From Synergistaceae bacterium (GTDB taxonomy: Bacteria; Synergistota; Synergistia; Synergistales; Aminobacteriaceae): 8,387 nt of DNA. Shown piece by piece: positions 1 through 7,700 of the stretch. The stretch is taken from contig JAFSLR010000016.1 in assembly GCA_017448375.1 (NCBI GenBank), positions 1-8,387 of the forward strand. The letters run 5' to 3'. The translations under genes and the position numbers were made by a program. The notes beneath the pieces are model-generated. The model ran no database searches, had not been told where the DNA came from, and saw only the letters and a program-made list of their open reading frames with translations. Each line of letters opens with the position of its first letter. Within the stretch, counting starts at the first letter, position 1.

Positions 1-461
1 CTCCATCAACTAAAATCTTCTTCAACCTGAAAAAATGATGAGTAATTTTTATAAAAACAACTTACTATATCCACAGCCCCCACCCGATTTGTAACGTCAG
101 CAGGCATTATCATAATAGCATGAGGCCAAACCAAAGACCTCAACTCCAATGTGTAACTTTATACCAGTTCTTTTTTCCCCTGTCATATCCTTTTACTTCT
201 CTGTCGTATCTGTATTCTGTATTCTGCGATCCATTATTCACATGTTCAGCCTCTACCAATTTACATAATACCCTATCTAGCAGGCTAACCCTTTTTTCAT
301 CTGGTTTTGATTATATTTTATAATGATAATGTACATGGGAAAGTCATAAGAGATTGCCTGCCATGTGTAATCTTCTTTCAACAAATGCAACATGGCACAG
401 AAAATATCATATAGGCTATATTTACTTGGATGCGTTCTACTGAATCTGTCCAATAATTGTG
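1..461 (-). pseudogene. Decayed IS5-family transposase, broken by several frameshifts, running off the left edge
   Basis: Read on the minus strand with frame changes, this stretch gives the motifs of an IS5-family DDE transposase in the correct order. They are DSVER (about 433-446), THPSKYSLYDIFCAMLHLL (about 379-435, N-terminal domain), a KPDEKRVSLLDRVLCKLVEA block (about 248-307), MDRRIQNTDTTEK (196-234, around the expected first catalytic Asp), KGYDRGKK (170-193), TGIKLHIGVEVFGL (127-168), PHAIMIMPADVTNRVGA (about 75-125) and LKKILVDG (2-25, just before the second catalytic Asp region). At least five frame changes separate these blocks, for example one extra base at 126 and a 7-bp tandem duplication (TGTATTC twice) near 211-224. 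About ten residues seem to be deleted between the KLVEAE block and MDRRIQ. The C-terminal third lies beyond the window. The protein cannot be functional. The family assignment comes from remembered motif patterns, not a search. No terminal inverted repeat was recognised. Confidence 0.78.
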
Positions 462-687
462 TATGGCTGAAGAAAAATTAATCAAAACAAATATGTCGCT
501 TGTTTATGTGGCTTCTTATCTTTTGACAACACTATCTAGCGCAAGCCTTTTGATTATGTTGCTGTACTCAAATAACAATATAATCCTGTCTTGTGTTGCT
601 AATATCCTGTTCACCGACACCGCAGACATATTAAGCGTAAGCATCGTGTTGGGCCATTTCATTTTCGGCCTTCTTTCTGTATAAATA
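462..687. other. Unassigned stretch between the IS remnant and the cdaR terminator, with only short doubtful open frames
   Basis: No recognisable gene is present. Three open readings compete. On the plus strand, 463-684 encodes 73 hydrophobic residues (MAEEKLIKTNMSLVYVASYL..., one or two possible membrane segments), but no Shine-Dalgarno precedes its ATG and its start is antisense to the transposase fossil. On the minus strand, 516-662 encodes 48 residues (MKWPNTMLTLNMSAVSVNRI...) with an AAGG six bases before the ATG. Another minus frame reads YRKKAENEMAQHDAYA, a stop at 631-633, then YVCGVGEQDISNTRQDYIVI up to a stop at 568-570, which could be a decayed small gene. None matches a family I know. 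The stretch may also contain the outer end of the insertion sequence. Confidence 0.4.
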
Positions 688-720
688 TTCCCCCTTATGC
701 TTCTTCAACACAAGGGGGAA
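688..720 (-). terminator. Hairpin terminator after cdaR
   Basis: Bases 688-699 pair with 709-720 as a 12-bp stem (core TTCCCCCTT/AAGGGGGAA) with a 9-nt loop, starting five bases past the cdaR stop codon. One pair is G-U in minus-strand RNA but A-C in plus-strand RNA, so the minus strand is the favoured orientation. The following tract, UAUUUAUA, is U-rich but interrupted, so termination may be partial. The hairpin marks the likely end of the pyk-cdaA-cdaR transcript. Confidence 0.65.
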
Positions 721-725
721 AAATT

Positions 726-1964
726 TTAACGCACAGCAGCAGCGTTCACCGTAATATTCTGAGGCTCAGTACGCACAATCCTGAATGAATCCTCCGAAAG
801 TATTTCTGTTCTCAATGGTAGCGTTACAGGTGTCATAAATATATTCGTCATATCTGCATACACTTTAAGCCCGGCAGTCTCAGGCTCTAACCTCCCAATC
901 AATGACGGCTTACCCTCAACCGTAACCGTAACCCTTGATGGGCTGCACTGCCAGTTACCCGGCTTATCTGTTCCCCGAAGCTCAACAGGAATATTACGTA
1001 TCATCTTCTCCGCTCTCATCTCACTGAGATGTATACTCACCCTCACAGATGGCGCATTAACCAGCGATACTCCTTCCTGTTCAGGCTGCCTCAATGGTGA
1101 GACCATTACGCTGTCTTTGTTCATTGACGATATTTCTATAATCTCCGTGTCAACAGCCTCAACCTTCGCAAGATCTTCCGATTTCCCTTCTATCTGAACT
1201 TCTGAAGGATCGGTAACGATCGTGTTGACCTCGTAATCATCATCAGGTTTTCCCGCTAACCTCGCTATAACTGGGACTCGCTTTCGAGGAAGTCCCCTCA
1301 CTATATACCCGCTGAACCTCACCTGCTCCGGCTCAATAGTTACATTCCCGTCAAAGGCTTCTGACTGCGAGAACTTCACAGGCAGCATTAAGACTCTTCC
1401 CGCTTGAAGCTCATCAACTGTCGGGGTAATCCTCACTCCGCCGACTTTCGCAAGATCATCTTCAGCTCCCTTAACGCCGACTTCCTTCGGGATAATCTCT
1501 ACTCCGTCTATGTAATGTCCCTCTGGAATGTTCTGCGGCAATACAACTTCAACATTCATCAGGCGCGTAACCTGCCTCACTATGTCAAGTGTCGTCTGTG
1601 AAGGAAAGCATGAAACAAACGTAAGGTTTAACGGTATTTCAACATTAATGTTTACGGTGTACTTTTTTCCGGGCAATAAGTTTCTCGCGTCAACATACGC
1701 ACGCACACTATTGTAGTCAAGTTTCAGCATTTCTTCTTCAGGGCCTCGAAGCTCAACATCAACTTCCGATAACTGCTGGCGGAGTATTGACTGCGAATCG
1801 AGCCCGCGATATTCAAGGGGACACGTAAACTTCAGGTTGATATACGCGCTTTCTTCAAGACCCGTAACATACATCCACATTAAGACAGCCGTTATTATTG
1901 AGATTAGCCACAATGCCCAAGGAGATGTTAATGTTTCGTTGAGGTCAAAATTCTTCAGCTTCAT
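726..1964 (-). CDS. cdaR: YbbR-domain membrane protein, regulator of diadenylate cyclase (CdaR)
   Basis: This 412-residue protein is a YbbR-family partner of CdaA. In Bacillota the homologue binds the membrane cyclase and modulates c-di-AMP production. A single N-terminal membrane anchor (residues about 14-35, SPWALWLISIITAVLMWMYV) is followed by an extracytoplasmic region built from about four degenerate YbbR repeats. Their recurring V-x-(V/I)-x-G-x...L core appears near residues 68-80 (VDVELRG), 162-174 (VGVKGAEDDLAKV), 256-268 (VQIEGKSEDLAKV) and 345-357 (VTVTVEGKPSLIG). There are no catalytic motifs, as expected. The start codon overlaps the cdaA stop as ATGA (1961-1964), and AGGGGGG at 1973-1979 lies 8 bases upstream, so translation is probably coupled to cdaA. 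A hairpin follows the stop directly. No glmM follows, unlike many cdaA-cdaR operons. The family call rests on architecture and on the position next to cdaA. Confidence 0.9.
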   Translation of the reverse strand: MKLKNFDLNETLTSPWALWLISIITAVLMWMYVTGLEESAYINLKFTCPLEYRGLDSQSILRQQLSEVDVELRGPEEEMLKLDYNSVRAYVDARNLLPGKKYTVNINVEIPLNLTFVSCFPSQTTLDIVRQVTRLMNVEVVLPQNIPEGHYIDGVEIIPKEVGVKGAEDDLAKVGGVRITPTVDELQAGRVLMLPVKFSQSEAFDGNVTIEPEQVRFSGYIVRGLPRKRVPVIARLAGKPDDDYEVNTIVTDPSEVQIEGKSEDLAKVEAVDTEIIEISSMNKDSVMVSPLRQPEQEGVSLVNAPSVRVSIHLSEMRAEKMIRNIPVELRGTDKPGNWQCSPSRVTVTVEGKPSLIGRLEPETAGLKVYADMTNIFMTPVTLPLRTEILSEDSFRIVRTEPQNITVNAAAVR

Positions 1965-2818
1965 TTCACAAGCCCCCCTGTATCGTGCTCAATTTCCTTC
2001 ACCCAGAATATATTTGACATCGCCTTTGCAAATGCCTTCCAGCCCGTCAAAATCTGTTCGCCCGCAAAATAATGTTTAAGCAGTCTCTCAACCTGAAAAT
2101 CTTTGATGTTCTTCGAGAGTTTTCCCTTCACAGCAAGCGAAATGTCTCCGCGTTCCTCAGATACAATTATCACAATCGCGTCTGATACCTCAGAAATTCC
2201 GAGTGCAGCACGATGTCTAGTCCCGTACCATCTTGAAATCTCCGGCGCATCAGCAAGCGGAAGATAGCAACCCCCCGCAATAAGCCTGTACTTGTCGAGA
2301 ATCACTGCACCGTCATGAAGCGGATTATCCTTCCAGAATATCGAGATGATTAATTCCTGCGTGATTTTCGCGTTTAAGGGAATCGCTGTGTCGGTGTAAT
2401 CTCCAAGTTCTGTATCCTGCTGAAACACTAATAACGCCCCTATCTTGTGCGCTTTAAGGTAACTCAATGCACCCGTGATTTGATTCACTCTCACTTCTGC
2501 TTCGTCTGATGACATTTTTCGCTTCTTGTAGATTTGTCCCTTTCCGAGTTCCTCAAGCATTTTACGCAGTTCGGGCTGAAACACTATCGGGATTGCCAGA
2601 CTCAATGCCAGTAATGTCGACTGCAAAAACCACGTCAGCAATCGAAAACGCAGAAATACCGCAACCCCCAGTAACATAACGAGTATCAATACACCCTTTA
2701 TGAGACGGACAGCACGAGTCCCAACAAGAACTACAAGTATTCGGTATATGAGAAATGATACGATTGCTACGTCTATAAGGCTGCGGAAGTTTACGAGATT
2801 AACGAGATTCGCAAACAT
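1961..2818 (-). CDS. cdaA: Membrane-bound diadenylate cyclase CdaA (c-di-AMP synthase)
   Basis: CdaA condenses two ATP into cyclic di-AMP, a second messenger that controls potassium and osmolyte transport and cell-wall homeostasis in many Gram-positive bacteria. The 285-residue length is normal for the family. Three membrane helices lie at about residues 13-33, 39-57 and 61-80, followed by the family signature QPELRKMLEELGKG (81-94). The cytosolic DAC domain (about 105-240) carries both active-site motifs intact: DGA at 169-171 (in PLHDGAVIL) and GTRHR at 199-203. SEERGDISLA (220-229) is also typical, so the enzyme should be active. The ATG at 2816-2818 directly abuts the pyk stop codon with no intergenic base. 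Only a weak TAAGG (2831-2835), 12 bases upstream and inside pyk, could serve as ribosome-binding site, so translation may depend on reinitiation after pyk. The N-terminus aligns with known CdaA proteins at this start. The gene ends by overlapping cdaR. Confidence 0.96.
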   Translation of the reverse strand: MFANLVNLVNFRSLIDVAIVSFLIYRILVVLVGTRAVRLIKGVLILVMLLGVAVFLRFRLLTWFLQSTLLALSLAIPIVFQPELRKMLEELGKGQIYKKRKMSSDEAEVRVNQITGALSYLKAHKIGALLVFQQDTELGDYTDTAIPLNAKITQELIISIFWKDNPLHDGAVILDKYRLIAGGCYLPLADAPEISRWYGTRHRAALGISEVSDAIVIIVSEERGDISLAVKGKLSKNIKDFQVERLLKHYFAGEQILTGWKAFAKAMSNIFWVKEIEHDTGGLVK

Positions 2819-4588
2819 TTACACAACCAGCCTTACAACTCCGCGATAAACTAATCCCCTTGTGCCGTCAATCGAAACTACATCATCGTCCATAAGAGTC
2901 GAAAATGCGTCCGCAACTCCGACAATGCACGGAAGGTTGTAATCCATAGCAAGCGAATTGCCTTCCGAGAACAATAAACCGCTCTCAAAGAGAACTGCCC
3001 CGACTTTCGGGAGAACTGGCCGGTATTCCTCGCTAAGCTGGCGGACAACAAGAATGCAGCCCGGCGTAACCTTGTCGATTGCCTCTTGGGGAGTTCGTGC
3101 AATGCAGACCTTGCCGGAAGCGTTCTTGTGTGATAACGGCGTTCCCGATAAAAGTATCGTGCCTGTTGTGAGGACTTCAACGACGTTTGTTGAACCAGGA
3201 CGGCCTACGGGGACTCCTGCTGTTATGACGACTAACTCGCCTTCGGGCAAAAGTTTTTCCCTTACGCATGTTGTTACGGCCTCGCGCGCTGCAACGTTAA
3301 TGTCCGACATCTCGGAGAGCCTCACGGGGTGAACTCCCCACCATAGAGCCATCTCCCTCCAAGTTTGCTGTGAAGGTGTGAGTCCCAATATCGGGCATTC
3401 TGGGCGGTGCTTGCTGATCATCTTTGCGGTGAGTCCTGAACGTGAAAGGGAGATTATAGCGGGAGCGTTTATTTGTTTTGCGATTAGGACGGCTGCACCT
3501 GATACTGCGTCAGGAACGGGGATTCCTTCGAGTTCTAACGGGTTCTGTTCATTGTTCTTGTGATTTCCCCAAATCTGAAGCTCCTTCTCTGCCCTGTCAA
3601 CAATCTTCCTCATTGTAGCGACTGCCTGAACGGGGTAATTTCCCGAAGCTGTTTCGCCCGATAACATTACCGCGTCTGTTCCGTCAAGTACGGCGTTTGA
3701 AACGTCAGAGGCTTCTGCGCGAGTCGGACGGGGATTCCGTATCATCGAGTCGAGCATTTGAGTCGCAACAATAACAGCCTTACCCCTTACACGGCACATC
3801 TCAATGATTCTCTTCTGGACTAACGGAACGTCCTCCGTAGCAATTTCGACTCCCAAGTCTCCGCGTGCTACCATTACGCCGTCAACAACGTCAACAATAT
3901 CCGCAAAGTTATCGACAGCCTGACGGGTTTCGATTTTCGCGAGAATCTTCATTCCTGAGCCGTATTCCTGAATGAGTCGGCGTACTTCCACGATGTCGGA
4001 GCGTGTTTTGACGAACGAGACCGCTAAATACTCCATTCCGTGCTGAATGCCCCATGCAATGTCCTGCTTGTCTTTCTCGCTGAGTGCTGGAAGTGTTATG
4101 TCAGCTCCGGGAAGATTGATTCCCTTTGTGTTACGCAGAGGGCCGCCTACGATAACTTTGCAGGTAACATCATCGCCTTCTACCTTTTCGACTTCGAGAT
4201 TCAACGCGCCGTCATCAATGTAGATATTCTGACCGGGCTTGACTTCCTGAGCTAAGAGCTTGTAGTTCACCCAGAATTTTTCGGGTGTTCCCTCGAACGA
4301 CTCATCGCATGAAGAGATTACGACTTTTGCGCCCTGTACGAGCTGAATTTCGCCGTTCTGCATATGTCCTGTGCGAATCTCAGGGCCTTTCGTGTCGAGG
4401 AGTGCTGCTATAGGTTTCTTCACTGCGCGTTCGACTCTGCGTATGAGCTTGAGTTTCTTTTCGTGGCCGTCATAATCTCCGTGTGAGAAGTTGAGACGGG
4501 CTACATTCATTCCGGCTTCGGCCATTGCCTTTAGGGTTTCGTAGTTGTCGCTAGCCGGGCCGATTGTGCATACGATTTTCACGAACAT
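2819..4588 (-). CDS. pyk: Pyruvate kinase with extra C-terminal PEP-utiliser-like domain
   Basis: Pyk transfers phosphate from phosphoenolpyruvate to ADP, the last step of glycolysis, in the cytosol. At 589 residues it is the long Bacillus/Geobacillus-type form. Visible motifs are the N-terminal KIVCTIGPAS (4-13), RLNFSHG (31-37; substrate and K+ ligands), DTKGPEIRTG (65-74), KIE (218-220; catalytic Lys218 and metal ligand Glu220), ARGDLGVE (241-248; Asp244), and ATQMLDSM with NPRPTRAEASDV (275-296). The effector-site loop SRSGLTAKMISKHRP (382-396) suggests allosteric control by a sugar phosphate or nucleotide. The extra domain (about 488-589) resembles the swivelling PEP-utiliser domain, but the TSHA motif expected at 540-543 reads FSEG, so the His is Glu542. 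GGAGG (4600-4604) lies 11 bases before the ATG. The gene has its own promoter, follows the dnaE terminator and abuts cdaA, so it probably leads that operon. Confidence 0.97.
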   Translation of the reverse strand: MFVKIVCTIGPASDNYETLKAMAEAGMNVARLNFSHGDYDGHEKKLKLIRRVERAVKKPIAALLDTKGPEIRTGHMQNGEIQLVQGAKVVISSCDESFEGTPEKFWVNYKLLAQEVKPGQNIYIDDGALNLEVEKVEGDDVTCKVIVGGPLRNTKGINLPGADITLPALSEKDKQDIAWGIQHGMEYLAVSFVKTRSDIVEVRRLIQEYGSGMKILAKIETRQAVDNFADIVDVVDGVMVARGDLGVEIATEDVPLVQKRIIEMCRVRGKAVIVATQMLDSMIRNPRPTRAEASDVSNAVLDGTDAVMLSGETASGNYPVQAVATMRKIVDRAEKELQIWGNHKNNEQNPLELEGIPVPDAVSGAAVLIAKQINAPAIISLSRSGLTAKMISKHRPECPILGLTPSQQTWREMALWWGVHPVRLSEMSDINVAAREAVTTCVREKLLPEGELVVITAGVPVGRPGSTNVVEVLTTGTILLSGTPLSHKNASGKVCIARTPQEAIDKVTPGCILVVRQLSEEYRPVLPKVGAVLFESGLLFSEGNSLAMDYNLPCIVGVADAFSTLMDDDVVSIDGTRGLVYRGVVRLVV

Positions 4589-4623
4589 GGTTTAAGTTTC
4601 CTCCCTCTTGAATTTTCTGCAAT

Positions 4624-4640
4624 GACTGAATTATACAGTC
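4624..4640. promoter_or_regulatory. Operator-like 17-bp palindrome overlapping the pyk -10 box
   Basis: The minus-strand sequence GACTGTATAATTCAGTC is an inverted repeat with seven of eight base pairs matching around a central A. It encloses the TATAAT box completely. A dimeric repressor bound here would block RNA polymerase. The arms GACTG/CAGTC are not a site I can assign to a known regulator. An A+T-rich -10 box makes part of the symmetry cheap, so the operator role is inferred. Confidence 0.4.
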
Positions 4641-4660
4641 TGTGAGATATTAACGTGCAA
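4630..4660 (-). promoter_or_regulatory. Probable sigma-70-type promoter of pyk-cdaA-cdaR
   Basis: A perfect TATAAT -10 box lies at 4630-4635. The best -35 candidate is TTGCAC (4655-4660), which matches only the first three consensus bases and has a long 19-bp spacer, so the promoter may be weak or activator-dependent. Transcription would start near 4623, giving a leader of about 35 bases that contains the pyk ribosome-binding site. The promoter lies directly after the dnaE terminator, where a new transcription unit is expected. Confidence 0.6.
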
Positions 4661-4696
4661 AAAAAATCCTCCCCCTAAAAAATTAGGAGAAGGATT
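4659..4696 (-). terminator. Intrinsic terminator after dnaE
   Basis: Bases 4683-4696 pair with 4665-4678 as a 14-bp stem closed by a 4-base loop (4679-4682). On the minus strand the hairpin runs directly into six further T residues (4659-4664), the classic intrinsic terminator form. Two pairs are G-U in minus-strand RNA but would be C-A mismatches in plus-strand RNA, which fixes the orientation. It begins 12 bases after the dnaE stop codon and separates dnaE from pyk. Confidence 0.92.
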
Positions 4697-4708
4697 CAAT
4701 CTCAAAAA

Positions 4709-7700
4709 TTACGCCGTAAAACCTCCGCTGCCACCGCAAATACTGAAACTGTCAGCAGGAAATACCCCCGATAACGCAGAAGCCAGTTTCTCAGAGTCAG
4801 CCGCCAATCCGAGATATATACGGCATACGTCATTATCCCTCTTAACCTCAAGTATGACTCTCTCCTTCCCCCTGCATGAGTTCAAAGCACGCGCAAAATT
4901 CTTGTCGTTCGGAATATCGCCCGTTATTGAGAGCGTCAAATATTTCTGCCCGCGTTCGTCAAGCTCATCTGACATTATGATTTTGTCCGGCAATAACTGC
5001 CCCCTGTCATCAAGTCTCCCTTCAACAACAAACGCCGTGCCCTGTGTAATTTTCTCTTTGAGTTCCTGCCACGTTGACGGGAAAAACACAACATCAATAT
5101 TCGCTTCGTTGTCCTCAAACTGTACTATGCACATTGTGTCGCCCTTCTTGGTTTTCTTGGGTGAAAGCGTTACGGCGATTCCTCCGGCGCAGGGCTTAAC
5201 GGTGGTGCTTTTCCAGTCTTTGATGTCGGAGATTTTGCAGTTCGTGAAGGCCGAAAACTTTTCCTGATACGACTCGTAAGGGTGCCCAGACATGTAAAGC
5301 CCCGTAACCTGTTTCTCGTAATCAAGCCTCGTATGTTCGTCAAATTCGGGCACTTCGGGAATTTCGGGTTCTGCTGTAACAGCCTCGTCTTTAACGTCAT
5401 CATCTCCGGCCATGTCGAAAAGTCCGAGCTGATTTGTTTTCTTGACGGAGTTCACGTTCTGTATTGCCTCAAGTAATTTTGGGAGTGCGTTCAAAAGCAT
5501 TGCGCGGTTATTGTTGATTCCGTCAAAAGCTCCGGCCTTTATGAGATTCTCAAACACTGTCTTGTTCATCAGACTCATATCCACGCGCTTCATGAAGTCC
5601 CACAAAGATACAAACTTCCCGTCCTTGTCGCGCCGTGATAATATCATCTCAATCGTGTTATGTCCCATTCTCGCAACAGCACCAAGCCCGAAACGTATCA
5701 CTTTCCCGTCAGCCGTAAAATTCTCCCTTGAAGTGTTAATGTCAGGCGGCAATACCTGAATCCCGCTGTGCCTCACTTCAAGCACGTAATGTCCGAGAAC
5801 TTCGCGCTTTGCTTTCATCTGGCTCGTGAGATATGCGGCCATGAACTCTGAGGGGTAATTCGCTTTGAGCCACGCCGTATCGTATGAGATTAGAGCATAT
5901 GCAGCACTGTGGGACTTGTTGAAGCCGTAGCCCGCAAACTTTTCTATGTTGTCGAAAATTGCTGACGCTGTCTTGGGGTCAATATTCTTCTCCTTTGCGC
6001 CCGAAAGAAATTTATCGCGCTGTTTCTGCATTTCCTCGACTTTCTTTTTTCCCATTGCACGCCGTAAAAGGTCAGCTTCTCCCAATGTGTAACCTGCAAG
6101 GACTGAGGCGCATTGCATTACCTGCTCTTGATAGAGGATAACGCCGTAAGTTTCCTTCAGGGTGTTTTCAAGCAAGGGATGAGGGTAAACGGGCATGGCT
6201 CTTCCGTGCTTGCAGTTAATGTACTGGTCAACCATTCCTGACTCTAAAGGGCCGGGACGGTACATAGCGAGTGCCGCAACTAAATCCTCAAAGCAGTCAA
6301 TCTTAAGCTTGCGTAACATTGCGCGTATACCGTCCGATTCAAGCTGAAACACTCCCATAGTATCAGCTTCCTGCAAAATCTTGAACGCAGCAGCATCATT
6401 CACTTCATCATTTACCTTATTCATATCGGGAACGGGCTTTTTGTTGGCTTTAATGTTGGCTAATGCTTCCTCGATTATTGAGAGCGTAGAGAGTCCGAGA
6501 AAATCCATTTTAACGAGTCCGAGTTTCTCTACAGGTTCCATTGTGAATTGTGTTACAACCTGACTCGTTGTGCCTTCACCGAGCCTTTTAACGGGTACAA
6601 TGTCAGTTATAGGCACTGGCGCAATCACTACACCTGCTGCGTGCTGTGAAGTGTGGCGTGCTAATCCCTCGATATTTTTTGCCTTGTCGATAATGTTATG
6701 TTTCACAATATCCGACTCATATTCGGCTTTAAGCTCTGGGGTGTCTTCGATTGCCTGAGTGAGACTCTTGCACATGGCCGGAATGAGTTTCGCTGTCTTG
6801 TCCATCAACGAATAATCAACGCCCAATGCGCGCCCTACGTCCTTTACGGATTGTCTTCCCTTCATGCGCCCGAAAGTTATAATCTGTGCAACGTGATCGC
6901 TTCCGTAACGGTCTGAAATGTAGCGCAGTAATTCATCTCTTCCCTTGTCTGAAACATCGGTATCAATATCGGGCATTGAGATACGCTCAGGGTTGAGGAA
7001 ACGCTCAAATAGGAGGCTGTATTTCAAGGGGTCAAGCTCGGTGATTCTGAGAGACCACGCAACGAGGCTTCCTGCTGCCGAACCTCGACCCGGTCCGATG
7101 GGAATGTTACGAGATTTGGCAGCCTGAATAATTCCCGAAACAATGAGGAAGTAATCAGAGAATCCCATTTGAGTTATAACACCCAATTCGTATTCGAGGC
7201 GTTTTGCGTAATCCTCCGGGATCTCTGTGCCTCTTGCTTCAAAACGTGCCTTGAGACCTTCACGGGCTTTAATCCGCAAGTCATCATCAGCCGTCATTCC
7301 CTCTTTAATGTCGAGATGTGGAAGAAGATATTTCTTGTGTTCGGGGATAAGTGTTACGTTACAGCGTTCAGCAATAGCTACTGTGTTAGTGAGTGCGTCA
7401 GGAACTTCATCACCGAATTTTGCGTACATCTCATCGGGTGTCATGAGGTAGAACTCGTTGCGGTCAAATCCGAATGCGTCATCATTCTTAGCGTCGGCGT
7501 GGGTGTTAATCCGTAACAAAATCTTGTGCCAGTCGTAATCCTCACGGTTAAGGTAATGAGAGTCGCAGGTTGCAATTAACGGAATGCCAGTAGAGCGTGA
7601 AATCTCAATCAATGCTTTGTTGACTTTGTCTTGTTCCTGCAAACTGTTGGGCATAATCTCAAGGAAAAAATTATTGTCACCCATAACATTACGGTAATAT

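Noticed and set aside
120..323. Plus-strand ORF of 67 codons (MRPNQRPQLQCVTLYQFFF...)
   Set aside because: It is antisense to collinear transposase motifs on the minus strand, has no ribosome-binding site and a composition expected of a shadow frame.
463..684. Plus-strand hydrophobic ORF as a genuine small membrane protein
   Set aside because: There is no Shine-Dalgarno, no recognisable family, its start is antisense to the IS fossil, and minus frames in the same stretch are equally open. It is described as part of an unassigned region instead.
688..720. Plus-strand terminator reading of the hairpin
   Set aside because: An inner A-C mismatch on the plus strand becomes a G-U pair on the minus strand, and no plus-strand gene with good support ends here.
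2958..3332. Plus-strand ORF of 124 codons inside pyk
   Set aside because: It is a shadow of the pyk reading frame on the opposite strand, with no start signals.
4854..5267. Plus-strand ORF of 137 codons inside dnaE
   Set aside because: It lies wholly antisense to the well-conserved dnaE C-terminal region, and its product matches no family I know.
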